From Candidatus Heimdallarchaeota archaeon (GTDB lineage Archaea; Asgardarchaeota; Heimdallarchaeia; Heimdallarchaeales; Kariarchaeaceae), in contig DAOUUM010000005.1 of the NCBI GenBank assembly GCA_030668165.1, positions 1 to 22,860 on the forward strand: DNA of 22,860 nt, read 5' to 3'. The translations under genes and the position numbers were made by a program. The notes under the pieces are model-generated. The model worked only from the letters and a program-made list of their open reading frames with translations. It was not told the origin of the DNA and made no database searches. This document shows, in pieces, positions 8,635-16,636 of this stretch (within the stretch, counting starts at the first letter, position 1; every line of letters starts with the position of its first letter).

Positions 8635-9909
8635 TTATCGTAATTGTTCCCCACACTTAGAACAAAATTTTACCAAATTGATTTGTTCACTGCCACAGTT
8701 TGGACAAAAGTTCACGTGAGCATCATCAGATTCATGCTTTGAGGGAACATCAGAAGATTGATTTTGGGGGGGTGGAGTTTGTGCTCCCCGATATTGGTTG
8801 GAGGGTAGTGGGTAGGCTCTTGGTGATTGATGTTGAGTTGAAGCTGATGCTGGTATCAGTGCTGGGCTGTATATTTCCCCATTATCGGCCTTGGTAATCA
8901 TATCATCTCGTCTTTTCTTCGATGCTCGTATTAGAAAGAATCCCACAATAACAACGATTATGGCCCCCACAATGCCTACTATATCAAAACTGGTATAATC
9001 CGGAACTATACCCTCCTCAAAATCAAGAGTAACGATAGATGATTCAATAATTATATTCATACTATTGGGATTGTTAGTATTTACAGACATAATACCTAAT
9101 CTCAGGCTGATTGCCTCATCTGAAACAAAAGGAAAATATGAAAAAATATCACTGCTACCCTCGCTAAAGACGATCCCATATCTGTAAATTGACTCTGGTA
9201 TCTCATCACCACTTACCAAGGCTTCATCTAGTTCCATAAATGCATCTATCAGATCCTGTCCACTGTTACCATCAAACAAAATAACTATCAGTGTGGATCC
9301 AATTTGTGTCTCATCAGTTATTTCGACATAGATATCCACAATCTGATTTGCTGGAATATCCAATTCATACATTTTGTATTCATTTGCATCCAAGTATTCA
9401 TTACCATTCTCATAAATTGTATCAGTTACTTGATTCTCAAGTTCCATACTTGGATCTATTATCTCCCAGTCAATATTAGTTGAAAGAATATAGTTGAGAT
9501 CTGAAAGTTCACCATTCAATACATCGATAGAATAAACTAGAAGATATACAGTCTCTAATTTTGAATCGTATGATATGGTATCAAATTGTGATACTGTTGA
9601 TGAGATTGACAGTAAATGTGGATTTTGGATGGGATCTATTAAATATTCGTTGGATATAGCATACAAATCCGCATAAATATAATCTGTATCGACAATTGCT
9701 ATATCAAAATTTGTTATTACCTTTTCCAGAATGATATCTATGGTGATATCATTGACATTTGATAATTTAAAGATATCAATCCCTGTTTCTGATGCAACCA
9801 TATCATTAGATTCAAAATTACTAATACCATGTGGTATATTTGCCAATGATCCGATTGAAGAGGCCATAATTATGAAAATTAGTGCTCCAAACAGGAATTT
9901 ATAACCCAT
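8635..9909 (-). CDS. Exported single-pass protein with a cytoplasmic C-terminal zinc ribbon
   Basis: An N-terminal hydrophobic signal segment (about residues 4-24) is followed by a roughly 290-residue acidic, beta-rich ectodomain. One transmembrane helix follows (FDIVGIVGAIIVVIVGFFLI), then the basic stop-transfer RASKKRRDD, a proline/glutamine/serine-rich linker, and a terminal zinc ribbon FCPNCGS...KFCSKCGEQL (two CxxC knuckles). The topology is therefore outside-domain, membrane, then flexible tail with zinc ribbon inside. The ectodomain may contain a domain of the pre-peptidase or beta-sandwich type, but I cannot name it. The start is ATG 9909. A TTG directly before it is less likely because the TATA box is 27 bp from the ATG. 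It could be a surface sensor or scaffold. Confidence 0.8.
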   Translation of the reverse strand: MGYKFLFGALIFIIMASSIGSLANIPHGISNFESNDMVASETGIDIFKLSNVNDITIDIILEKVITNFDIAIVDTDYIYADLYAISNEYLIDPIQNPHLLSISSTVSQFDTISYDSKLETVYLLVYSIDVLNGELSDLNYILSTNIDWEIIDPSMELENQVTDTIYENGNEYLDANEYKMYELDIPANQIVDIYVEITDETQIGSTLIVILFDGNSGQDLIDAFMELDEALVSGDEIPESIYRYGIVFSEGSSDIFSYFPFVSDEAISLRLGIMSVNTNNPNSMNIIIESSIVTLDFEEGIVPDYTSFDIVGIVGAIIVVIVGFFLIRASKKRRDDMITKADNGEIYSPALIPASASTQHQSPRAYPLPSNQYRGAQTPPPQNQSSDVPSKHESDDAHVNFCPNCGSEQINLVKFCSKCGEQLR

Positions 9910-9931
9910 CAATAATATATTCCTCTAGCCA

Positions 9932-9941
9932 CTTTTATATC
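9932..9941 (-). promoter_or_regulatory. TATA box for the zinc-ribbon membrane protein gene
   Basis: GATATAAAAG on the minus strand is centred 27 bp before the ATG at 9909. It is one of the best TATA matches in the window and indicates a leaderless mRNA. Confidence 0.55.
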
Positions 9942-10033
9942 TTTATTTGCTCAAATAATTTTCTATTTGTAATTGATAGGATAATGGTTAATTTTCTGTT
10001 TAATATTATTTCTAAGTTAGTTGACAAGTGAAA

Positions 10034-10777
10034 TTAAGATAATCTTAGTATGAAGATAATGAATGTGGTTGCTGCGACTGCAACAAATATTTGAATACCT
10101 ATCTTGGTCCAATTACGCTTATACTCCCTTTTCTCTGGGACGTAATCTCCAGTCATTTTATGGAAACGAGTATCACCCTCTATTGATTTTCTCTTCTCAT
10201 CTTCTGTCATATCTGAGGTTCGCTTATCAAATATTGAGCCAGATCCATAGGCGAACTTACCACTCTTTTTACCTGCAACACCACCAGATTCGAGTTGTTC
10301 AAATTCTCGATATTCACGGAGCATATCGGGTTCTTTATATTTGAAATATATGACCGCCGCAATTGATAATGCCCATACTATCCAGATAAACCCAGGACTA
10401 ATCCACGAAGTTGGACTTGTGCCCCAGTTATCTTCCAATCCATCCGTGAAACCATCACCATCAGTATCTGAATCATTTGGATCAGTTCCTGTTCCAAATG
10501 CCGATCTGATGGGTTGACCATCAACTATAACCTGCTGGCCTTTATCTGTCATCTCCACCACATCAGGTAATAGATCGCCATCAGAATCTTCTAAGAAGGC
10601 TCTCTCTGCTATGCTGATTGAGGGGGTAAGAACATCTCCACCTGTCCAACCGATGATCATACCATATACACTAAATATTGTCATGATAAAGACTAGAAAA
10701 ATTACGATAGTTTTTACATCCTCAGAAAAAATTGTTCTCAGTATTTTCTTTGCCTTGATGGTTCTTGCATCGCTCAT
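10034..10777 (-). CDS. Membrane protein with an extracytoplasmic thrombospondin type 3 repeat loop
   Basis: This 247-residue protein has three predicted transmembrane helices (about 23-44, 127-145 and 226-245). By the positive-inside rule, the loop between helices 1 and 2 lies outside. That loop holds two calcium-binding thrombospondin type 3 motifs: DSDGDLLPD (64-72) and DPNDSDTDGDGFTDGLED (99-116), followed by WGTSP. The loop between helices 2 and 3 (146-225) is highly charged and cytoplasmic. TSP3 repeats bind Ca2+ and act as rigid spacers, usually in large secreted proteins, so their position in a short loop of a small membrane protein is unusual. No enzymatic function is seen. It is transcribed on its own, in the same direction as the zinc-ribbon protein gene. 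Confidence 0.8.
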   Translation of the reverse strand: MSDARTIKAKKILRTIFSEDVKTIVIFLVFIMTIFSVYGMIIGWTGGDVLTPSISIAERAFLEDSDGDLLPDVVEMTDKGQQVIVDGQPIRSAFGTGTDPNDSDTDGDGFTDGLEDNWGTSPTSWISPGFIWIVWALSIAAVIYFKYKEPDMLREYREFEQLESGGVAGKKSGKFAYGSGSIFDKRTSDMTEDEKRKSIEGDTRFHKMTGDYVPEKREYKRNWTKIGIQIFVAVAATTFIIFILRLS

Positions 10778-10926
10778 AATTAACTACAATTGTATTTCTA
10801 CTTCGGAATGTATTAAACGTTAAGGTAGATGACTAAGTAAATAATATATAGCGGAAGATGAGTACTAGGAATTAATTCTATTAATTATTGTAAAATAATC
10901 CAATTTTTACATCCTCCTGAGTAATA

Positions 10927-10936
10927 GATATATTTT
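10927..10936 (+). promoter_or_regulatory. TATA box for the alpha/beta hydrolase gene
   Basis: GATATATTTT is centred 25 bp before the ATG at 10956, consistent with a leaderless transcript. The divergent gene on the other side (start 10777) has a weaker element (GTTTAATAC, minus strand) near 10810-10819. Confidence 0.45.
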
Positions 10937-10955
10937 TTCAATTTGTAATTGGAAC

Positions 10956-11873
10956 ATGAGCCAGCTAGGTGCGGATTTATCAGATACGGAATTGTGGAAA
11001 GAATATTTTGCGGATAATTGTATCATAACAACAAATTATGTAGAAACAAGTGATGGAACAAAATTGATAATAGTCAATTCTAAACCCCCTGAACCTATTG
11101 AAGGCGCAAAAAATATTGTACTGATATCCGGTTGGTTTTCACAGCCAATTAGCTGGATTGGAACACTCAGATTAGTCTCCAAATACTGTAATCTTGTTTA
11201 CATTGAGTCTAGAGAGAAAAAATCGAGTTTTCCATCCTCAAAAAAAGTTGATTTTGGGCTAGAAAGGATGGCTACTGATCTCAGGGAGATTGAGCAATAT
11301 TTAGGATTTAATATTAAAGATGCGATACTGACAGGAAGCTCCATGGGGGCCTCCATAATTCTACAATATCTTATCTCAAATGGAAAAGAGAGAATTGAAG
11401 AAAATCCATTTATGTCTGTTTTAGTGGGACCAAATCCTAAGATTGATGCACCAAGATTGATTACACCCATATTTCTGCGATTACCGGTATTTATGTTTGG
11501 ATTAGTATTGAAATATGCATCCTGGCATATCCTCAAATTTAGGATTGATGAAAAAGCTGATCCTGATCAGGCTGCCAAGTACAATAATTCATTAGCCAAT
11601 GCAGTACCGTGGAAGGTAAAAGCTAGTTCAAAAGCAGTGATGAAATTTAATCTCTGGGAAGAGTTACCCAAAATAAATTCAGACGTCGTCTTGGTGGGTG
11701 CTAAAATGGATAAATTGCATGGTGCTGAGGTAGTTGCTGAAATAGGCAGGAAAATTCCCAATGCCAAGTACTATGAATTTTATAACAACAGGGAGGTTCA
11801 TTCAGGTGCATACGGAGAGTTTCTCATTAAGTTAGCAACCAATAATGCACCCGAATTAACATCATTTGATTAA
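10956..11873 (+). CDS. Alpha/beta-hydrolase fold protein
   Basis: This 305-residue soluble hydrolase is of the esterase/lipase type. The oxyanion-hole strand is NIVLISGWFSQPISW. The nucleophile elbow is Gly127-Ser-Ser129-Met-Gly131 in AILTGSSMGASIILQYL. The acid is probably Asp252 (VVLVGAKMDKLHG), and the base is His282 (NREVHSGAYGEF). All three lie in the right order and spacing for a working triad. A helical cap with two hydrophobic stretches (FLRLPVFMFGLVLKYASWHIL) follows the nucleophile, which suggests a lipophilic substrate or contact with the membrane. The substrate is unknown. Its stop codon shares bases with that of the convergent peptidase gene. Confidence 0.88.
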   Translation: MSQLGADLSDTELWKEYFADNCIITTNYVETSDGTKLIIVNSKPPEPIEGAKNIVLISGWFSQPISWIGTLRLVSKYCNLVYIESREKKSSFPSSKKVDFGLERMATDLREIEQYLGFNIKDAILTGSSMGASIILQYLISNGKERIEENPFMSVLVGPNPKIDAPRLITPIFLRLPVFMFGLVLKYASWHILKFRIDEKADPDQAAKYNNSLANAVPWKVKASSKAVMKFNLWEELPKINSDVVLVGAKMDKLHGAEVVAEIGRKIPNAKYYEFYNNREVHSGAYGEFLIKLATNNAPELTSFD

Positions 11874-12979
11874 AAATTATGTCTGGGAGTTTCATACAGA
11901 AGACTAGTTTTTTCCTTTCCAACAACCACATCATCCTCAATGCGTATTCCATATTTTCCAGGTATGTAGATCCCTGGTTCTATGGTATGTGTATTGCCTT
12001 CAATTAGTGGTACCTGATTCGTCGCAACAATGTAGGGCGTTTCGTGGACCTCAAGTCCTAGTCCATGACCTAAACGATGGGGAAAGTACTTACCATAACC
12101 TTTAGAATCTATATGGTCTCTTGCGATTGCATCAAGTTTGGAGGGTAACATACCTTCCCTATCTGCATCCAGTGCATTGCGATTTGCTTCCAATACTATT
12201 TCATAGATTTCAACAAAATCCTTTGGTTTGCCAAAAGGTACTGTTATTGTGATATCTCCATGATATCCATTTATAGAGGTTCCTGCATCTATCAAAACAG
12301 AACTATCTGGTGATAATTTCTTGTTGGAAGGCATCCCATGGGGAAACGCGGAATTCTCCCCAAATTGGACCAATCCAAATGAAGCAGGATTATTGGATTG
12401 TTTGGACATCTCATTATTAACAACCTTAACAAAATCAATTTCTGTGGTACCCTCCACTAATTGGGGTATGGCTGTCAATATTCCCTCAGCAGAGCATTCC
12501 GCTGCCTTGCACATCTGACGTAATTCCCATTCCGATTTTGAGGATCTCATTTTATTTAATATTGAACCAGCAGATACAATAGTTCTGTTTGAAGTTCCCA
12601 TAGATTTCTCCAACTTCTCAACTTCCACCAACCATAATTTTGGATCAACACTAATATTATTGCCTATTCCTCTGTTTACTAGATCCTTAGCTAATTTATC
12701 GTAGGGAGATTCAGTCTCTTCCCATGTAAGAATATCATCTAGACCTGTAGCCCTCTCAACATTTGATTTCTCAAAAGAAGGTGAAATGATGAAGGGATCA
12801 TCATCTCGAGGTATAATTCCAGCCATTAATCTCTCACTTGGTTGTCCTTGTTTACCAAATAAATAATAGAAGTGAACTCCAAGGGGCACAATAAGAGCGT
12901 CTAACTGCTTTAGATCTAACTCAGCTTTAACTCCTTTCCATCGATTGCCTATTTCAGATTGGGGGATTTTATCAGTCAC
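11870..12979 (-). CDS. M24-family metallopeptidase (Xaa-Pro aminopeptidase/dipeptidase type)
   Basis: This cytosolic peptidase has the creatinase N-terminal domain (1-145) and the pita-bread catalytic domain (150-369). All five dinuclear-metal ligands can be read: Asp231 (VLIDAGT), Asp242 (GYHGDITIT), His305 (HRLGHGLGLEVHE), Glu334 (HTIEPGIY) and Glu348 (GIRIEDDVVV). His214 (FPHG) matches the substrate-binding histidine. The length of 369 is normal for archaeal proline dipeptidases, which cleave dipeptides with C-terminal proline or N-terminal Xaa-Pro bonds. Exact specificity is not readable. The start is GTG 12979: no other start lies before the upstream in-frame TGA, and a TATA-like element is 26 bp away. 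Confidence 0.94.
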   Translation of the reverse strand: MTDKIPQSEIGNRWKGVKAELDLKQLDALIVPLGVHFYYLFGKQGQPSERLMAGIIPRDDDPFIISPSFEKSNVERATGLDDILTWEETESPYDKLAKDLVNRGIGNNISVDPKLWLVEVEKLEKSMGTSNRTIVSAGSILNKMRSSKSEWELRQMCKAAECSAEGILTAIPQLVEGTTEIDFVKVVNNEMSKQSNNPASFGLVQFGENSAFPHGMPSNKKLSPDSSVLIDAGTSINGYHGDITITVPFGKPKDFVEIYEIVLEANRNALDADREGMLPSKLDAIARDHIDSKGYGKYFPHRLGHGLGLEVHETPYIVATNQVPLIEGNTHTIEPGIYIPGKYGIRIEDDVVVGKEKTSLLYETPRHNF

Positions 12980-13000
12980 TAATTTCAGTCAGATATAATG

Positions 13001-13009
13001 AATTTTAAG
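13001..13009 (-). promoter_or_regulatory. TATA-like element for the M24 peptidase gene
   Basis: CTTAAAATT on the minus strand is centred about 26 bp before the GTG at 12979, supporting a leaderless GTG start. Confidence 0.35.
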
Positions 13010-13090
13010 ATTGATATCATTAATTGGATAAATTTATAATTTATTATCATCTTTCATCTTCGGCTGTGGTAATAAATCATTGACAAACCA

Positions 13091-13100
13091 ATATATTTAT
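13091..13100 (+). promoter_or_regulatory. TATA box for the 13154 gene
   Basis: ATATATTTAT is centred 58 bp before the ATG at 13154. The transcript should therefore have a leader of about 30 nt, unlike most genes here. This agrees with the Shine-Dalgarno site seen at 13143. Confidence 0.45.
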
Positions 13101-13142
13101 GATACTTTGTGCGCATACTGGATCGTTAATCATCACAAGATA

Positions 13143-13149
13143 GGAGTGA
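13143..13149 (+). promoter_or_regulatory. Shine-Dalgarno site for the 13154 gene
   Basis: GGAGTGA ends 4 nt before the ATG at 13154, complementary to the 16S rRNA 3' end. With the spt5 site it is one of two convincing Shine-Dalgarno sequences in this window. Confidence 0.6.
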
Positions 13150-13153
13150 AAAA

Positions 13154-13633
13154 ATGAGTAATCCAGCAAGGAGAGGGCCACAAAAAGTATGGTCTGGTTA
13201 TAGAAATCTTCGAGTTCCAATTGAACTATTTGAAGATGTAAAAAAATATCTTAATCAACGTAAAAACGAATATTTCCAGGATACTGAGGGATATGTTCCA
13301 TCGATGAGTTCATCATTAGATGATAATCAAATAAGAAATATTATCCGAGAAGAATTACAGGGAATGAGCGACCAACGAAAGGGTCAACCTTATGGTGCTT
13401 CATCTGCAACAGGCAAAATTTCACCACCGAGTACTTCGGGATTAACCTCAAAAGAATTGATTAAGAATTTGCTTAAACAGAATCCCGGACAAGAGTGGAA
13501 TAATAAACAATTGGAGGAACAACTCAAACTTCCGGCAGCAACCTGTAGACAATCATCACGTGAACTCGCAGTAGATGATCCAACTATAGTGATAATTAAT
13601 GGTAGACCCAATAAATTTTATTATAAACCTTGA
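13154..13633 (+). CDS. Putative DNA-binding protein, ribbon-helix-helix-like N-terminus and winged-helix-like C-terminus
   Basis: This basic protein has 159 residues. Residues 16-42 (YRNLRVPIELFEDVKKYLNQRKNEYF) look like a ribbon-helix-helix strand plus helix. Residues 52-95 are a polar, glycine/serine-rich linker. Residues 97-158 read as a winged helix: three helices (SKELIKNLLKQ, NNKQLEEQL, ATCRQSSRELAV) followed by a hairpin (TIVIINGRPNKFYYKP). Two DNA-binding modules joined by a flexible linker suggest a regulator or chromatin protein, but the target is unknown. It is the rare gene here with a 5' leader and strong Shine-Dalgarno site, so it may be well expressed. It converges with cydA'; its stop is 28 bp from that gene's stop. 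Confidence 0.7.
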   Translation: MSNPARRGPQKVWSGYRNLRVPIELFEDVKKYLNQRKNEYFQDTEGYVPSMSSSLDDNQIRNIIREELQGMSDQRKGQPYGASSATGKISPPSTSGLTSKELIKNLLKQNPGQEWNNKQLEEQLKLPAATCRQSSRELAVDDPTIVIINGRPNKFYYKP

Positions 13634-13660
13634 AAATTATTAAATTAATATTTTACTAAA

Positions 13661-14869
13661 CTAGAGTTCCCATGCAGTTTTACCTGGTGTGTGCTTATCA
13701 GAAGTTGCTCTACCAGAGAAGATGAAATATAACAATGATAGGAATGCAAGGAATAGGGGAATTCCAGCAAAAATAGTCAATGCATATACGTCAAGGATTG
13801 CTGCTGCCCCATTTAAGGAGTCAGGTACAACAATCATGGGTAGGTCTGCAACCTGATCAGGAGCAACTATGAAGTAAGGATTTTGGCTAAGTATATTCAA
13901 TAAGAATACAAACTCAAAAATCAGTCCTGCTATTGGTGCTAAAGCCAGAGTGAGATAATAGGTAATTTTGTTTTCAAAGCTTATTCCTTCCTTGAAATCG
14001 ATCAATATCAATTTGATACCCACACCTAGGATAACCAGGACCAGTACCAAGGTTATTATGAACAACCAAGATAGGTCTTTGGAGGCTACTGTCTCCCCAA
14101 ACACAAATCCTACAATATTAGTATATTTATGATTGGAGTACTCTTTCAGTGTTAACAGGTACCATAGTAATGATGGCACAAACAACGCAAAAGAAATTAG
14201 ACCTCCTTTGAGACCGATTGTGAATAATGTTTCATAGGTTTCCTTATCGCCCTCGCCTCTTTTAAGTCTAACAGAATAAATGAAGGTTAGCAGGAATAAG
14301 GTGACCGCAATTGCACCAAATACTATAGTAAATAGTAAACTCCAGATGGTTGGGTTGGCATACAGTTTGGCATTATCCATAACTAATGGAGCAACTGATT
14401 CCATACCATAAGGGTAATTCATGAAACCAAGGAGGACCATGTAAAAATAAATCCAAGCAAGTCCTGCCACAACATATACAACTCCTGAAATGTAATGAAT
14501 TGGCTTTCCAAAGAATTTATCCCATCCATACCAGAAGATAGCAAGCATCCCCAACCTGAGGAGTACCATATTGAGTATCCACAGTAATGGATAGGTGAGT
14601 GCTTGTCCAGTGAGAATAAGGAATTCAGGATAGAAACTCAGGGTAAAAATTGTTGTCGCAGTTAAGAAGAAATGAGCAGAAGCATAAGTCATTGATATGT
14701 AAAACATATACTGTCTTGCTTCTTTCTTCAAGAATTCATTTCCAGTTTTTTTATACCAAATTAGTAGTCCCATAATGACAAGAGATAGTACAACCTCGAT
14801 TCCAAGCATAACAACATGGAAACTAAAAGTGGAAAGAATTAGGGCAATTACGCCAGCTCCAGCTGCCAT
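13661..14869 (-). CDS. cydA': CydA'-type second subunit of an archaeal cytochrome bd-family oxidase
   Basis: This 402-residue protein has about nine membrane helices. It is not a normal CydB. It aligns along its whole length with the CydA encoded just upstream: LTYPLLWILN...FWYGWDKF...NYPYG matches CydA FAPFYIEL...YYYTWKKV...SYPPG, and SQNPYF matches GRKPFT. Of the CydA heme ligands it keeps only the first-helix His (His18). The equivalents of His237, Met370 and Glu421 are Phe180, an Ile and an Ile, the two conserved glutamates of helix 3 are missing, and the quinol motif is lost. This is the pattern of the archaeal CydAA' oxidases, in which the second subunit is a degenerate CydA paralogue. 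Its start overlaps the cydA stop (TAATG), implying translational coupling. Confidence 0.8.
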   Translation of the reverse strand: MAAGAGVIALILSTFSFHVVMLGIEVVLSLVIMGLLIWYKKTGNEFLKKEARQYMFYISMTYASAHFFLTATTIFTLSFYPEFLILTGQALTYPLLWILNMVLLRLGMLAIFWYGWDKFFGKPIHYISGVVYVVAGLAWIYFYMVLLGFMNYPYGMESVAPLVMDNAKLYANPTIWSLLFTIVFGAIAVTLFLLTFIYSVRLKRGEGDKETYETLFTIGLKGGLISFALFVPSLLWYLLTLKEYSNHKYTNIVGFVFGETVASKDLSWLFIITLVLVLVILGVGIKLILIDFKEGISFENKITYYLTLALAPIAGLIFEFVFLLNILSQNPYFIVAPDQVADLPMIVVPDSLNGAAAILDVYALTIFAGIPLFLAFLSLLYFIFSGRATSDKHTPGKTAWEL

Positions 14870-16341
14870 TATGCTTCAATCTCCTTTTTCTTATCAGTTT
14901 TAGGCATTAAATCTTCCTCCTTCAATCTGAAAAAGTACATGACAAAGGCCAACAATCCTACACTGATAAATAATAGATAGATTGAGAAACCAATTATTAC
15001 CGAATTAGGTAATGCAGATTCTCTTGCTGCCTCATCAACAGTCATTAGACCATATACGGTGAAAGGTTTCCTACCTATCTCACGAACCATCCAGCCCAAT
15101 ACCGATATGGATTGGATGAATATGGGGGAGCCATATGTTGCCAGTAACAACCATCTGGGTGGGGTCTCCTTCTTTCTGAAATAATAGAAACCATACAGGA
15201 GCAAGAGTAGGAATAATCCAGATATTAAGCCCATCTTTAGATAGTACATATAATGGATGATAATTGGTGGGACAAAACCCTCACCAATGGCATCATAGCT
15301 CAGAATTTGGGTATCTTTTATACTGCCATATGCAAGAAAAGTTGTCACATCAATGATTATAGGTCCAATTATGGGTATATCACCAATCGCAAAAATACCA
15401 CTTGACGTTCCTTCCATTGCTGCAAGCTTCTCTGGATTGAATCTTCCAAGGTTCGCACCCATACCATGCCCTACAAGACCCTGCAGTGAGAAGAAAATAA
15501 CTCCCATGATGGTGAATACTTTAAGCCCCTCAGAATAGTACAATTTTCGCTCTTCCTTGACTTTTTGGTAGCGATAGGCAAACACTCCCATAAGTGTCAT
15601 AATTGATGTCAATATTGCTGATATAATCGCATGAAAGAAGGAATTCAAGGCCCCCGGCGCTTTAAATCCTATCCACAACACTCCCCTCGCTTCCAGTGTT
15701 GACCGTATCATCGCATCATACTGTTCCGGATTGTTATCAATCATATCTCTAAGTTCTGAAGATCTGTAAGTTTCCTCTGAGCCATCTGGTAGAATATATG
15801 TAAATGTCGGTTCTACCCATTGACCGGTGGATGGGTCGTACTCCTCATTTATTCCAGGAGGATAACTCATCATTGAGTTGGCACTAATAATGAATAAACC
15901 TGATCCTATCAGACCTATCAAAGCCATAATTCCGAGAAAGATATGGAATCTTGGACCCACCTTTTTCCATGTATAGTAATACAGGTACACAAAGACGACT
16001 TCCGCAAAGAATGCAAACAACTCAATGTAAAATGGTGCGAAAAAGTATTTTCCAACTAACTCAAGGAATTCTGGCCACAATAGCAGAAGACCAAATTCAC
16101 TCATGGTGCCAGTTGCTGCACCGACTGCAAATATCACAATTCCTACTTTAGATAGGACTTTTGCCATATTAAGATATTGCTCATTCTTTTTCCATCTACT
16201 GATTATCTCTAATGTGATGGCGATGAACCAAACTCCGATTGAATATTGTAAAATTATCCAATGAACAGTTATACCCCAGATAGACAGGGCACGAAGACTT
16301 AGCTCAGGTACGTCTAAAAATTGACTAAACGGATCTATCAT
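14869..16341 (-). CDS. cydA: Cytochrome bd-family quinol oxidase subunit I (CydA)
   Basis: This is the catalytic membrane subunit that oxidises quinol and reduces O2 to water. It has 490 residues and about nine helices. The heme ligands can all be placed: His27 (ITVHWII), His237 (SFFHAII), Met370 (YYLKMGL) and Glu421 (GWMVREIGRKPF). The proton/heme-pocket glutamates are Glu107 and Glu114 (FYIELFAFFAEVVF). The quinol-binding Lys305...Glu310 pair lies in PEKLAAMEG. ANSMMSYPPG replaces the bacterial ANGWMQ-P-G block. An extra loop of about 50 residues (165-220) sits between helices 4 and 5. The Q-loop is the short type. It is first in a two-gene operon with cydA'. Whether heme d or only b hemes are used cannot be told from sequence. 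Confidence 0.93.
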   Translation of the reverse strand: MIDPFSQFLDVPELSLRALSIWGITVHWIILQYSIGVWFIAITLEIISRWKKNEQYLNMAKVLSKVGIVIFAVGAATGTMSEFGLLLLWPEFLELVGKYFFAPFYIELFAFFAEVVFVYLYYYTWKKVGPRFHIFLGIMALIGLIGSGLFIISANSMMSYPPGINEEYDPSTGQWVEPTFTYILPDGSEETYRSSELRDMIDNNPEQYDAMIRSTLEARGVLWIGFKAPGALNSFFHAIISAILTSIMTLMGVFAYRYQKVKEERKLYYSEGLKVFTIMGVIFFSLQGLVGHGMGANLGRFNPEKLAAMEGTSSGIFAIGDIPIIGPIIIDVTTFLAYGSIKDTQILSYDAIGEGFVPPIIIHYMYYLKMGLISGLFLLLLLYGFYYFRKKETPPRWLLLATYGSPIFIQSISVLGWMVREIGRKPFTVYGLMTVDEAARESALPNSVIIGFSIYLLFISVGLLAFVMYFFRLKEEDLMPKTDKKKEIEA

Positions 16342-16370
16342 AAAATCACTTTGTTTAATATTCTAGACCC

Positions 16371-16380
16371 TTGTTAAAAG
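16371..16380 (-). promoter_or_regulatory. Possible TATA element for the cydAA' operon
   Basis: CTTTTAACAA on the minus strand is centred 35 bp before the ATG at 16341, which would leave a leader of about 9 nt. A closer AT-rich run (GAATATTAAA, near 16354-16363) is only 18 bp away. The assignment is tentative. Confidence 0.3.
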
Positions 16381-16400
16381 TCTTATTAGACAAAACCACA

Positions 16401-16416
16401 ATTCGTGCTTACGAAT
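16401..16416. promoter_or_regulatory. Inverted repeat upstream of the cydAA' promoter
   Basis: ATTCGT and ACGAAT form a perfect 6-bp dyad around a 4-nt centre (GCTT). It lies 20 bp upstream of the proposed TATA element of cydA, a position suited to a transcription-factor site. No other strong dyad is seen in the cydA-proximal half of the 295-bp gap 16342-16636. The rest of that gap is AT-rich, with a weak ACAAAT...ATTTGT dyad at 16530-16549. Confidence 0.3.
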
Positions 16417-16636
16417 AAGTGGCCAATTATCTATGAAACTTCAACTTAGAGCGGTGTACGGTAATACTATAATAATTATATAAATTTAATAATTTGACAC
16501 AAATGTATAGGAAATAAAGAAAAGCAAAAACAAATATGTAACAATTTGTAAAACAGTTTCAATTCGTTTAATTATATAAAAAATTGTGATTTAATATTTG
16601 ATAACTAAAATACTGACGAGTGGGAGCCTATTAATT

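Noticed and set aside
11198..11536. A 112-codon open frame antisense to the alpha/beta hydrolase
   Set aside because: The sense frame has a complete Ser-Asp-His triad. The antisense frame has no domain or promoter.
13661..14869. Reading this gene as an ordinary cydB
   Set aside because: Its blocks line up with CydA over the full length (NPYG, SQNPYF, the WDK turn), and it lacks any CydB signature I know. CydA' explains it better.
16530..16549. ACAAAT...ATTTGT dyad downstream of the small zinc-protein gene
   Set aside because: Arms are only 6 bp of AT-rich sequence with an 8-nt gap in a very AT-rich region. Chance is a sufficient explanation.
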